From Haplosporangium gracile (lineage: Eukaryota; Mortierellomycota; Mortierellomycetes; Mortierellales; Mortierellaceae), in assembly GCA_015499985.1 (NCBI GenBank), contig JAAAUF010000079.1:46338-70430 (forward strand): DNA of 24,093 nt, read 5' to 3'. Each line of letters begins with the position of its first letter. Position 1 is the first letter of the stretch. Made by a program: the position numbers and the translations under genes. The notes under the pieces are model-generated. The model worked only from the letters and a program-made list of their open reading frames with translations, ran no database searches and was not told the origin of the DNA. Of this stretch, positions 1-9,914 are shown piece after piece.

Positions 1-386
1 TTGGAGCCAAAGAGGGGTAGAAAGAGTCGATGAACTTTGTCATACCATGTCATTACCATCAGAATAGCGCTAATCAAGCCCATAGTTCGCTCCTGTCCCG
101 TATCCCCTTCACCCGCCCCACAGCCTCCTTGTCCCAACCCATTCTCCCCATAATCGTCCTGACTTGACCGACGATGCCCGCGTTGCTGTGCGTCACTACC
201 CATAATACTGCACATAGAGGGAGTGTACGCACTATCACTACGGTGCTGGCCAGCCGCAGCCGCAGCGATGGGTTGTGATGATGAGGATGTGTAAGATCTC
301 CGGGATACTGAGGAAGAAGACGACATGTTGGAAGAGGAGGATGCAAGGGGCCGTATGCTGAAGAAGGATGATGTCGAAATGTTCAT
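1..386 (-). CDS. 5' end of an unrecognised Ser-rich protein, runs off the window
   Basis: An ATG at 386-384 opens a frame that stays open to base 1, at least 128 codons. An in-frame TGA lies 12 nt upstream, so this is the first ATG of the frame. The protein starts MNISTSSFFSIRPLASSSS and is rich in Ser, Gly and Gln with a short Ala run, as in a disordered N-terminus. The last part (ISAILMVMTWYDK, then LFLPLFGS) is hydrophobic and could begin a membrane or folded segment. Possible 5' splice sites (GTAATG at 56, GTATGA at 45) mean the last 15 to 19 codons may be intron. Upstream there is a CAA-type repeat on the coding strand and pyrimidine-rich DNA, the same leader style as other genes here. 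I do not recognise a family. The reading frame and start are fairly secure; the function is unknown. Confidence 0.55.
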   Translation of the reverse strand, partial: MNISTSSFFSIRPLASSSSNMSSSSSVSRRSYTSSSSQPIAAAAAGQHRSDSAYTPSMCSIMGSDAQQRGHRRSSQDDYGENGLGQGGCGAGEGDTGQERTMGLISAILMVMTWYDKVHRLFLPLFGS

Positions 387-404
387 AATCTTGTTTCAAG
401 ATGT

Positions 405-423
405 GTTGTTGTTGTTGTTGTTG
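405..423 (+). repeat. (TTG)6 microsatellite, CAA repeat on the minus strand
   Basis: About six TTG units read as CAA units on the minus strand, about 20-40 nt upstream of the ATG at 386. They lie in the probable 5' leader of the left-edge gene. CAA-rich leaders are unstructured; any role in translation is inference. Confidence 0.7.
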
Positions 424-798
424 CTTTTTTGCTGTGTTGTGGGGCGGGTGTGGTGTTGCTGGCCGATATAGGATAAACTTTTGCCGTGGTGAAATGCTCC
501 TGCTATGGTTTGTTGTAGATATCCTTTAGAGATAAAGATGCAATGTTACTACCGCATGGATAACAACGATAAATGCAATAAAAAGGGGAAAGGAGTCAAA
601 AATATGGAAGGTTAGAAGAGCTGCAGTCGTTAGATAAAGGTTGGATGCTTAATGATGTTGAAGGGCAGAGAGGGAGAGAAAAGGAAGAGAGAAGATGGCA
701 GGTGCATGAAGAAAAGAGAGCGAGAGGCGAATGAGAAAGGATGATGAGCCGAACGATTGAGTGAAAAGGTTGGAAGATAATCTGGTGGTACAATGTCC

Positions 799-822
799 AA
801 AAAAAAAAAAAAAAAAAAAAAA
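799..822 (+). repeat. A24 homopolymer
   Basis: A run of 24 A residues, the longest homopolymer in the window, lying in the gene-free block. It could be a nucleosome-excluding poly(dA:dT) element. It is not next to a recognisable retroposed sequence, so I do not read it as a retrogene tail. Confidence 0.85.
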
Positions 823-1475
823 GAATAAAACAAAAGTACTAATAGGTATTTAACAAAAAGTACGATGTTGCCACTGCAGAGCAAGTTGGAATGGAAGACG
901 AATAAAAAAAAAATTGTTCCATGAGAAGTCTAGCAATTGTAACTTGTCTGCCAACTATAACTTGGGTGCAGCTGAATAAGATAGATGGATGGGGTGTTCA
1001 TGATGGAACCCATGTTGTGTTCATCGTCACCGTCGTCATCGTCGTTTCGTCGAGTGCTGAAAGGGATCAAGTGTTTCAAGTGTGTGTTGATAAGAGGATG
1101 GTCTGTGCGGCCCTGTGAGCAGCCAGATCGGTGTCCTTTTCCCTCCATTGATCAGAGTCCGTGCGAGACACGATCAATATCTGTTACGTTATTTTTGATT
1201 TTGATTGTTTGATCAGTCACCACACTGCAGGCCATGTCCATAATACGAGGAAACATGAAGGGAAAAGAAAAGGAACAAGACAACATAAAACAGTGCTAGT
1301 GTCTGCTCCGGGAATATATACCCATGTCACCCTTATTCTCTTTTCTGGTACCTCAGGAAAAAGGGAGAATACGGTGCGAACTCGAATACCGTCATTGAAA
1401 AATAAATTGAGTAAAAACAAACGTGATCAAAGGTGGAGTGTCATTGATATAAGGGAGTGTGGTCCAATGTGTGTA

Positions 1476-1497
1476 AGAGAGAGAGAGAGAGAGAGAG
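1476..1497 (+). repeat. (AG)11 microsatellite
   Basis: An uninterrupted AG dinucleotide run of 22 bp inside a longer purine-rich stretch in the gene-free block. (GA)n tracts can bind GAGA-type factors in some eukaryotes, but nothing here shows that. Confidence 0.8.
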
Positions 1498-2109
1498 TAG
1501 GCGTGCATTTGTTTGTCGTGTGATGGAGGAGGGGGGGGATTTGTTGGTGTGGGTGGAGTGTGCGTTGTTGGTCATTACCGTGCAAGAAGTGGAGTGGCGT
1601 GAAATTGGACGAAGAAGAAGGTGAAAAGGAACGGAGAGAGTGCTGTGCGGAAGGTAGATCTACAGGGTAGTATTTAGTACAACAGTGTAGAAAGAAAGGA
1701 AAAGTACAACGAGAAAAAAGCAAATAATAATAAAATACAGGACGTGAAGGACTTTTTTTTTTGGTTAACGAATAGAGAAGGAGAAAAGAAGAGGGAAACG
1801 ACGAAAATAAGGAACGAGTACACTTTTATCCTTGTATGGATAATAGTAATGACAAACAAAGAGGCAAGTACAAGGAACTAAGCGTGGATAAGCAAGCAAC
1901 GGGACATGGTCTGAAACGAGTAAATCCAACAATAGTTCGCAAGAGTGCTTGAGCAACGAGAAGCAAAGAGCAGAGGGGGAGGGGTTCAAGAGAACAGCAG
2001 CAGCCTTTATCACTGCACTTTCTGTTGGGGTTTGAAGAAATCAATTCGTTTTTGTTTTTCGTTTTGCTCAGTATACACCTTCCTTGCCCTTTGAGCCATG
2101 GGCTTGATC

Positions 2110-2141
<32 letters not shown>

Positions 2142-3507
2142 GCACATACCCCACCCCATTCCCACATCTGGCTTCCCAGACTTGATATGAAATACAATAA
2201 CACATTCAAAGCAGGAACCAAACTGTCGTCGCGCATTTCCTATTGCACTCGTTTTTGTACCACGGAGTACAAAGGCGCATTGGACACACGTCCGTATGAA
2301 ATTAGTTCTCGTTTTGTCGAATGGTAGGAGACAGAAGCCATATTGAGCATTTGCAAACAGAGACATGAGAGAAAACAAGGAAGGGCAAGGGAAGGGGAAC
2401 CGTTCATTCATTCATTTAGCGCGAAAATCAAGAAAACCAGAAACGACGCTAGGGAGGATAAACACATATAAAAAAAAAACCGACTAGTGCCTATCCCCGG
2501 CTGGGATATGGACGCAGATCACGGATCACGCATAGATGGGCAATGCAATGCAAGTCCTTACTCTTTCTCAAAAAAAAAATCTTTTTTTGTACAGCTGGAC
2601 TTTATATTCCCAGCAACGACAAAATAAAACACGGAGGTATATCGACAATCATAGGTAAATTGTACGACAACAAAACGCGTACACAGATAATAAAAGAGGC
2701 TATGAGGGAAAAGGAGAGGGTGAAAAGGAAAGGAGGGGTGTGGAGGAAGGAAGCATGGAGACGTTGAGGTAAAGCATGCAATGCATAGGATAGAGCCAAC
2801 AATAAAATGGGTCTGCAATGTAAAAATGTCGGTGAGCGTTCATACTACTGATCGTACAAAGAGAGAAGCGGAGAAGGTTTGAGAAGTAAAGCTAAGGGCG
2901 TAAATAACATGTTGCGTAAGGAGAAGGGAGAAGGAAGAAAAGGGAAAAGGAAAAAGGTTGAATTGTCTTGGTACCTACATGTACAACTTTTCCCCTTTTC
3001 AGCTGTTGGATGCTAATGAAAGTAAGCAAGACAGGCAGATAAGCAGCCAGCAGATTTTAATACACTGTGGGAGTAGGGAGAGAAAGAGAATGGGTAAGGG
3101 AATGGCAGGCAAGTGGGGGTTGCAAGGGAGGTTGAAGGAGAGACGGGAAGGAGAAAGGAGGAGGAAGGATTGTTGACCAAGTGTAATTAGGACGAGGCAA
3201 GGGATTAGGAGGAGGAGAGGAGAACAGAAAAGACGGATGGAAAGAGAGAGAAAGAGAATAGAAAAGAATAGAAGACAAGGATATGATACAAAAAGAGGAA
3301 ACAAGATACTCCCAAGTATCTCTTTCTCCAACTTTGCCTTTGCCAGTATGCGGTTCTTTCATTTTAAAAAATCCCGTATGGCCTCTCTTCCTCTCTCTCT
3401 TTCTTCCTTCACCAACGACGCTTGTTTCTTCGATCGACAAGACCTGTCCTATTATCCGTTACTTCTTTGTTTATAAGGGTATGCATGTGGGGTATGCTTA
3501 GTGAGCG

Positions 3508-3521
3508 TGCGCATATGCGCA
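3508..3521. repeat. 14-bp perfect palindrome TGCGCATATGCGCA
   Basis: The sequence equals its own reverse complement over 14 bp with no spacer. It sits among several TATGC-containing words (about 3478-3530). It may be a binding site for a dimeric factor. No coding sequence covers it. Confidence 0.75.
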
Positions 3522-3775
3522 AGTATGCGTGTAACCTTCCCATTTTTGACGCAACATTTCACCGAGATCAGATTGGAACATTGTGTAGAAAATGTACATC
3601 CATCCCGGCTTCCGTTTTTGGGGACAGTAGAGATAAGACGTGGACATTTCTCATTCCCCGGAAATCGTAACTATAAGATTTTGAGTCGACAAACATGGCT
3701 TTGTTTATTTACGTTGTTTGGAAGATGAGCGGAGAGTTGTGTGTGAAGAATGTGGAAGTGGGAGAGAAAGAAAGG

Positions 3776-3805
3776 AACGGAATCTTCAACGGAATCTTCA
3801 ACGGA
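3776..3805. repeat. 12-bp tandem repeat, 2.5 copies
   Basis: The unit AACGGAATCTTC occurs twice head to tail, followed by a partial third copy (AACGGA). Each full unit carries GAAtcTTC, the inverted GAA/TTC pair of a heat-shock element, but the spacing between units is 4 nt rather than the canonical 2 nt, so an HSF site is only a possibility. Confidence 0.75.
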
Positions 3806-4600
3806 TGGATTATTATTTTTTTTTTTTTTCGATAATGTAGTTTAGGAAAAGAGTAGGTAAAAAAAAAGTGAAAGACGATGAACCGGCATGGCCGCTTCTA
3901 TTTATACAACAAAATCTGGATACTCTAGGTCATTATCCCATTTTGCTGTGCTACGCACACATTTCCATACCCTACCCTTCTCGCACGTTCACGCGACTTT
4001 TTTTTCCCATTTGGCGACAAGTAAGCCTGCACTCGTGTCTTGAACAAATAAAAAGGGGAGGTGGGGGATAGATCCACTCTTTGCGGGTGAACTCATATGC
4101 ATTCACAGATAACAACTCTTCATAATCGCCCAAAAAGATAATGGCAGAAAATTCTTCCTAAACGACGCGTTTTCCCTATTGTCTTCCTTCTCATCCTCTT
4201 AGGTTCTAAATAACCCAATGACAAAATCTGAATCAAACTGACGACAGTCAATGACGCATTAACAAAAAAAAACCCCCCTCCCCGTGTATCTGCATCGCGC
4301 GTTAAACATGCTCTCTCCCATGAAAAGACGCGAACGAGGTTTATGCTGCATCTAATCCGCTATCACCTCATTCCGCGGGAATGGTTTTTTTTTCGACAGA
4401 TCGTCATGCTCGATTGTGAGTAATGGATATTTGTTTACGCGCATCGACTTATCGATTAATCACAAACATTATTTCCTGATTTGTTTGTGGAGATAAACAA
4501 GTCATCACATTAGGTGTAAACACCATTATCACATGGACAAAGAGCGGACTATCCAAAGGATACCGTCTGTGTTAGTGTTTTCAGAAGCTGGCTTAATAGT

Positions 4601-4606
4601 TTTATT
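4601..4606 (-). terminator. Putative poly(A) signal of the LCB phosphatase gene
   Basis: AATAAA on the minus strand, about 54 nt beyond the phosphatase stop codon at 4662-4660. Position and strand fit a cleavage/polyadenylation signal. Only the hexamer match supports it. Confidence 0.45.
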
Positions 4607-4659
4607 TTATTACATAATTACGAGTATTAAGAAGTAGTATTAGAACAACAAAGAGGTAA

Positions 4660-7383
4660 TTAGAAGCGGACAGGCTCGGCGGCAAGACCAACAAGGTTAA
4701 ACAGAATAGGGATACCATCGACAGCCAGGGCGCCAATACCGGCATAGACCACAAGCTTCGACACAATATCGACATCAAACCGGCTCTTGCGAGGATGCAT
4801 CCTCTCTACCCTCAACAGCGCCTCCGCCTCATCCTCAAACCGGCTAACCTCCTTGCTATGCTGATGCTGGCAAGAGTCATCGTCGCACTCGGTGGTGCCA
4901 TTGCTCAACACAGAGTTGTCCCGGTCGTGTTGCTGGAAAGCCTCCTTCTCATCCATACTAATCGATTCGAAATTTTGACCTTGGCCACCAGCCTTGCGAG
5001 CCCTCAGTCCACTCTCCTGGTCCTGAGCCTTAGCTTGAGCAGCCTGCGAAAACTTCTCGTGCACATCCATCGTCGACTGCAAGCCTACAATCTCGGCGCT
5101 TCCAATCATACTGGGCAGATCTATAACCGAGGGGACTTTTCCAATGGGGTAGGTCGAAAGAGTGTTGTAGCTGCTGGCAGGGATGAAATGGGGACGGTAG
5201 GGCAGGCTGAAAAGCTTGTAGATAGGTGGCAGTAGGACATAGAGAGCCTTCTTGGCAGCCAATCTCCAGACAAACAACGTTCCAACACCAAAGACCAAAC
5301 GAAGAGCACTCTTGACGAATCCGAGATCGGTGCTGTAGGGGATCGTGGCGGGGACAGGGAAGTTGGAAGAGTACGAGGTCAACGCAAAGTGAATGCTGGC
5401 GGGAATCAGACCCATCAGGACTGCAATAAACGCCACACAGTCGTCAAAGCATGGGCAGTTGTCGACTGGGTCGGGGATGATCGAGACCAAAAAGATTCCA
5501 GTAGCGACCACGAAGGGTGGGACCCACCAGACAGGGCTGACCATGTAATACTCGATCGTGTGTCTGAATGTCCATTGAATTGCCCAGATGCCGACTCCGA
5601 TCAGGGTGCCTCCGATGCAGTCGGTAATAGAGTGCATTCCACAGTAGAGACGACCATAGATAATCGAGACTGCATAGACGAGCAATCCAAAGATGGACAG
5701 TTCGCGGGTATAAGGGCTCCAGGAGGTTGGGTCGGTTGTGAGGAGATGGCAGTAGAGGAAGAGGGCGACAGAGATGGCGTTGGTCGAGTGTGAGCTGGGG
5801 AATCCGTATTCGAGGCAGGTCGATTTTGAGCGAGAGAGGCGAACAATTGGTGGCGACAATGGGCGGGGCAAGCACAAGTAGTCCTATGTATTTTGGAGCA
5901 ATGGAGTCCCTAAAGTTAGTTTACGGTGTTCTTTTGCTGTCTTCCTATTGAATGGTGTGAACAAGAACAGCAAAAAAAAAAGAGTTCTTTCTCTTCACTC
6001 GTTCTATCTCTGTGTATCCCTGCCACGGATCCGTCTCTTTTTCACTCCCCTGTTCTTTTCCTGCGGTTAGAATTTTTCTTTGTCTTCTAAAAGTAATCTC
6101 TAAATGAAACAATCCTTCTCTCATTGCACACCGTCCGTCTCCTGGAGCATAAACATGAATAAATTCATGAATAGCAGCAAAAATGAATCCAAAGAACACT
6201 AATCCGAGTAGTGGTGGTATAGCGTAGGGTATGAAGGACAGCCCACGCCAAGCACAACAGTAATAATGATGAAAGTCGGTCTTCACTTTCCAAGAAAAAA
6301 GGCTGTTTCGATTTGCCTTCTTCTGTGTTCTTCAATTGCCTAAATTCCTTTGCTGCGCTGACTGAAAAAGTAAAGAATTGTGCTCACAACAACAGACAAA
6401 CAAACGCAAACAAATAACCCTGACCTGTTGATCATCCTTTTGTTTGTGTCTGGTCCGTTCCCGCTCCCGTTCTCCCTCTCTCCCTGTCACTCCTGCAGCC
6501 AGTTCCCCGTTCAATGTTGCTATCCCAGAAGAGGCAGTCCCTGACATGTGCCGCCCTGTCTGTCCCTCACTGAGAGTCGGACTATCCTTGACACCGCCTT
6601 GTCTGTCGTTGCTCAGTGCAAGTCCATCTCTGTGATCCTCGTTTGCCTGTTGTATTATTGCTGTGAATGTATTACCTTGAAGAATCCAGCCCAGTAGACG
6701 CCCATCGCAGCAATCAGTGTGAATCTAACCGGTAAAACAGATCAAAAGCCATTGTCATCAACAGGTAAGTAAAACCGCTTCTTTAAATACACCGACACAA
6801 CTCTTTTTTTTTTGTCAATTGCACGTTAAAGAACATACCCGCGAGCGATCTCTGAGAAACCAAACCAAAAGAGAACAGGGAGGGCAATCATGAAAAAGGT
6901 ATGGTTGCCTGAGAAAGCCGTCGTCGTAAAGTAGACATCCAAGATTGGGTGACGAACTTTGAGCTGGTAAAATCCCGTTCCGAGAGAGAGCGATATAGAG
7001 AGACAGAAGAGAAACACAAACAAACAAGTTAGAGGAAGCGAATTTGAATCCAGATAAAAACTAAGCAAAACACAACGCATAAACAGCCGCGGGACCGAAA
7101 GGGTCCAGCTCATAGAGCAACAAAAAAAAAATCGCTTTTTCTGTCTCTCATTCGTTCGCACAACCACAAAGAAAAAAGAGGAAGGCTGATTTACCTGCAT
7201 GGAATGGAGAATGGGAGTTTCTGCACGGATGTAAGGAACCAAGAAGCGACGGAGAGAGGCACGGAGAGGAGAGAGTTGAGAGTCGTAGTAGGCCTCTGGG
7301 GCAATTCCTGCAGGGATTTCAATATCGTATTTCTCGTCATCGTGCGGTTGTTGTTGGCCCTGGTTCTTTTCGTCCGCCGTCAT
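4660..7383 (-). CDS. LCB3: Long-chain base-1-phosphate (sphingosine-1-phosphate) phosphatase, PAP2 family
   Basis: The enzyme dephosphorylates sphingoid base phosphates, normally at the ER membrane, setting the balance between ceramide precursors and phosphorylated signalling bases. Four exons join at 7383-7195, 6963-6839, 6724-6676 and 5883-4660, giving 528 aa. Introns are 231, 114 and 792 bp with donors GTAAAT, GTATGT and GTAATA; the last has a CTAAC branch-like site at 5915-5919. All three lipid-phosphatase motifs are present: K121-x6-RP129 (split by intron 3), PSSH with H153, and YGR199-x5-H205. Several hydrophobic segments follow. Residues about 310-470 are a polar loop, and a last hydrophobic stretch lies near the C-terminus. 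FSGNHTFF and DYLCLPRP match fungal Lcb3 patterns. I chose the ATG at 7383; the same frame continues upstream through a pyrimidine-rich leader that encodes only Phe/Leu/Ser filler. The symbol is by family resemblance. Confidence 0.93.
5884..6675 (-). other. Long third intron of the LCB phosphatase gene
   Basis: The 792-bp intron separates ...GFFK from DYLCLPRP, splitting phosphatase motif 1. It is much longer than the gene's other two introns. On the same strand it contains an open frame (about 6286-5945) encoding a hydrophobic stretch, but that frame opens with GTG, has no early ATG and resembles nothing I know. The 5' half of the intron, read on the gene's strand, is purine-rich. Confidence 0.8.
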
Positions 7384-8348
7384 TTTTCTTATGAGTGAGA
7401 TGTTAAGTGAGAAGAATACAGATGAATGAGAAGAAGAATGGAGAGTGAAGGGGAGAAAGGAATAAGAAAGAGGTATGTGGTATGCGTGGAGAGTAAAGCA
7501 AAGTAAAGAAAAAAAAAACAAGGGTGAACAGAGGAGAGGAAAACAAGGTAGTAAGAAGAAAGAGAGGAATTTGATGAGTGAAAATATAGCAAAAAAAAAA
7601 AAAAAGGTGTACAATATGAATATGAGCGTGTGGAACACTTCTTCACCCTTTTATCGCATGGCAGGAGGCTATGTGTCCCTCCCTGGCTGCGTGAACGTTT
7701 GGCCGGCGGAGGGAGTGAGAGCAAAAAAAAAAAAAAATGGACAAGGAAAACAAGCGTCATCGGCACACAAACCCCGCACCCGCCATTGCAAACTCAAAGA
7801 GGGGGAAACAACAACAACGAGATGCTCCAGCCCAAGAAAGGAATCACAGGCAGTGACACGCCCTTTTCACTTTTAAAAAAAAAACTTAGGTATGCATCGG
7901 AAGAAATTATGAGTAAGCAAGGGCGCTTTCAAAGTGGGAAAAACGAACATTTGCTTTCAACGAAAAGAACCAAGAAACAATATTCCTTCCTATGCAATTG
8001 AGAAGTTGGGACGGATGCTCTATTAACTGCACACAAGTCTCTTCTTATGTTCATGCAATTGAAACAGAGAGGGACACAGAAAGGCCAGTTCTTTTACTCT
8101 CTATCTCTCTCCCTCTCACTTTGTGTTCACATTCCTGTCTTCCCAACTTCTGCCTCAATGCAAAATAGAGAAAGAAGAAAAAAAAAATAACCGCCCTTCC
8201 CCGCTATGTTCCTTAATCACGTTGCTTTCCTTGTTATTATTTTTTATTCAAAAAAACGTTCCTGCAAATTCCCTAATTCGCCACATCTACCAAAAGCGTT
8301 GTCCCTTTATGCTTTGGGCGTAGTAGCAAGCAAAAGAGGTGCATTCCT
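7384..8348. promoter_or_regulatory. Spacer: phosphatase promoter/leader plus reductase 3' flank
   Basis: This 965-bp tandem spacer has no credible gene. Bases 7384-7620 are pyrimidine-rich on the minus strand and directly precede the phosphatase ATG, so they are its probable leader and promoter. A13-A14 runs occur near 7590 and 7723. The part near 8240 belongs to the 3' end of the reductase gene. I see no convincing TATA box. Confidence 0.5.
8243..8248 (-). terminator. Putative poly(A) signal of the aldo/keto reductase gene
   Basis: AATAAA on the minus strand about 100 nt past the reductase stop codon. It is the only such hexamer I noticed close behind the gene. Support is positional. Confidence 0.4.
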
Positions 8349-9914
8349 TTAGCAGTCGTCAATAGGAGGAGAAGCCCATTCCATCTTGGCAAACCCTTCC
8401 AGTCGCCGCCTCACAGAATCCTCCACCTTCCCCTCCTCCTCCTCCTCATCCTTCTCCAAAGTCGTAACCTGCTTCCACCAAGCAACATTCTGTTCAACCT
8501 CCTTCGCATTCGACATGCCCAGCACAAGTCCCTCACAACCTTGCCACTTCATTGCAAACTTGACCGCAACCTCGGCCAAATCCTTCCCTTGACGATGTTT
8601 ATCCACAATCGAGATGCAATCCTGAACAGCAGAGCGGAGTCGTTGTGGGGCAGGGTGCCAATCCGGGCAGGCGGTATGGGATCGAAGGAGTCCCATTGAG
8701 AGTGGAGATGCGTTCCAGATGGTTTGGATGCCGAGATCCTTGAAGTGGACGATGTAATCCTGGAGGAGGGTGTTGTGGAGGTTGTAGTGACAGTATGTGA
8801 GGAGGATGTCGAGTTTTTGGTTCAGTCTCTCGTGGAGGACTGGGATCAGCGCCAGAAGGTATGGGAGTGGGTATCCTATTTGGTTGAAGATCGAGGAACA
8901 TGAGCAATTAGATCGTTATGTTCAAAAGTGAAGTCATGAAAAGAAAAAAAAACGTGGAAGTGAGGTCGAATCGAACTCTCTTCCTCCGCTTTTTGTTCTT
9001 CTTTTTTTGATCTGCGTATTACTTAATAGCGAGGAAGCGCACAAACTGTTTCGCAAAAGAGCAGAAAGTGTTCTCTTACCACTGATGCCGACATACTTGA
9101 TCTTGCCCTCAGCCTAATATTCGCAGAAAAGAAGAGGGTGTCGTCAGTAAAATGAGTATGGAAAAGAGGAAAAACCGGGTGAGCGAGAGGAAGAACGACA
9201 GTGAATGATAGACGAGAAGAAAAAGAAAAGGAGGAGAAGAGTGTCCTCATTTTCTATCCCACCTGCATCCGCTCCAACCCGAACAAATGGACATTGAGAA
9301 GGGGTTTATCTGATACAATAATAATCTGCATCCATTCCCAACGGGCAAAATATTAACAAAATCTCACACGACAAAAAAAAACGATGGGGTGTAAAACCAA
9401 GGGTACATACCTTCAATCGAAACAACTCCCCAACGGCCTCAACAGCCCTGTCAACCGAGACAAATTCAACATCATGGGCATAGACAATATCCAAGTAATC
9501 TGTATGCATCCTCCTCATCGACTCCTCCACCGACTCCCTGACCCTCTCCTTCGAGTAATCAAACTCGACCTTTTTGGGTCCATACCGTCCAACTTTAGTC
9601 GAAAGGTAATAAGTCTCTCGAGGGTGAGTGGAAGCAATAGAGGCGAGTGCTTTGCCAAGGACATGTTCTGAGTTTCCGTAATAAGGGGAAGTATCGAAGG
9701 TGTTGATGCCCAGATCGATGGCTCGACGACAGGCCTCAGCGGGCCAGTGGGCCTTGATCGGGTTGTAGAGTTGGGCGAAACAGGATGTGCCGTAGATGAG
9801 TGGTGATGCGCTCAGGCGGTCCTGTGGGACTGCGCAAGAGCGTGGGGATGGTGTGAGGATGGAGGATGTGCTGGCCTCGTGGTGGAGGGGAATCTGTGGG
9901 ACTGGCGTTGGCAT
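8349..9914 (-). CDS. ARA2: Aldo/keto reductase, D-arabinose 1-dehydrogenase / L-galactose dehydrogenase type
   Basis: It likely oxidises D-arabinose (or L-galactose) to the lactone with NAD+, the step before D-arabinono-lactone oxidase in fungal erythroascorbate synthesis, in the cytosol. Exons at 9914-9411, 9113-9080 and 8875-8349 join to 354 aa, with introns of 297 and 204 bp (GTATGT and GTAAGA donors). The catalytic tetrad is visible: D74 and Y79 (NTFDTSPYYG), K107 (LSTKVGR) and H147 (VYAHDVEF). KIKYVGISGYPL after the second junction is typical of this subgroup. A Glu-rich loop lies near residue 325. The frame is open for 93 nt upstream but without an ATG, so MPTPVPQ at 9914 is the start; residues 1-35 look disordered. 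Exact substrate and symbol are inferred from family. An optional in-frame 63-nt exon at 9325-9263 is discussed in the findings. Confidence 0.88.
9263..9325 (-). other. Possible cassette exon inside reductase intron 1
   Basis: The segment has a TGCAG acceptor before it and a CAG/GTGGGA donor after it. It is 63 nt long, phase 0 at both ends and free of stops. Its 21 codons end GLERMQ and would join directly to AEGKIKYVG. The canonical family alignment does not need it, so I left it out of the main model. Confidence 0.3.

Larger units (their letters stand above)
387..4659. other. 4.3 kb stretch without a supported gene
   Basis: No open frame here reads like a conserved protein on either strand. 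The longest (about 120-136 codons) are made of simple Phe/Ser/Leu-rich or Lys/Arg/Glu-rich sequence that follows the purine/pyrimidine bias. From about 600 to 3440 the plus strand is strongly purine-rich, so the minus strand is pyrimidine-rich, as in the leaders of the genes in this window. From about 3500 to 4500 the composition is mixed and AT-richer. The block holds an A24 run, a GA repeat, a 14-bp palindrome, a 12-bp tandem repeat, two ACGCGT sites (2675-2680 and 4165-4170) and many short homopolymers. It probably contains the promoter and leader, perhaps with introns, of the gene at 1-386 and the 3' flank of the phosphatase gene. A non-coding transcript cannot be excluded. Confidence 0.5.

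Noticed and set aside
799..822. A24 run as a retroposon or processed-pseudogene tail
   Set aside because: No coding or repeat-derived sequence and no target-site duplication could be seen next to it.
1161..1523. 120-codon plus-strand frame in the gene-free block
   Set aside because: It contains the translated GA repeat (RERERER), lacks an ATG at its start and resembles no protein.
1826..2411. Two overlapping minus-strand frames of 133-136 codons
   Set aside because: Phe runs come from homopolymers, the two frames overlap out of phase, and no splice model gives a recognisable protein.
2675..4170. ACGCGT (MCB-like) sites at 2675-2680 and 4165-4170 as cell-cycle control elements
   Set aside because: They are far from ORC4, which has no such site in its upstream spacer; two 6-mers over 24 kb are expected by chance.
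7384..7638. Upstream extension of the phosphatase frame by about 85 codons
   Set aside because: It is translated pyrimidine tract (Phe/Leu/Ser filler) and family members do not need it; the ATG at 7383 begins a plausible soluble N-terminus.
8955..8975. A GTTCGATTC-like B-box on the minus strand
   Set aside because: The flanks do not pair into a T-stem and no A-box is visible; it lies in intron 2 of the reductase gene.
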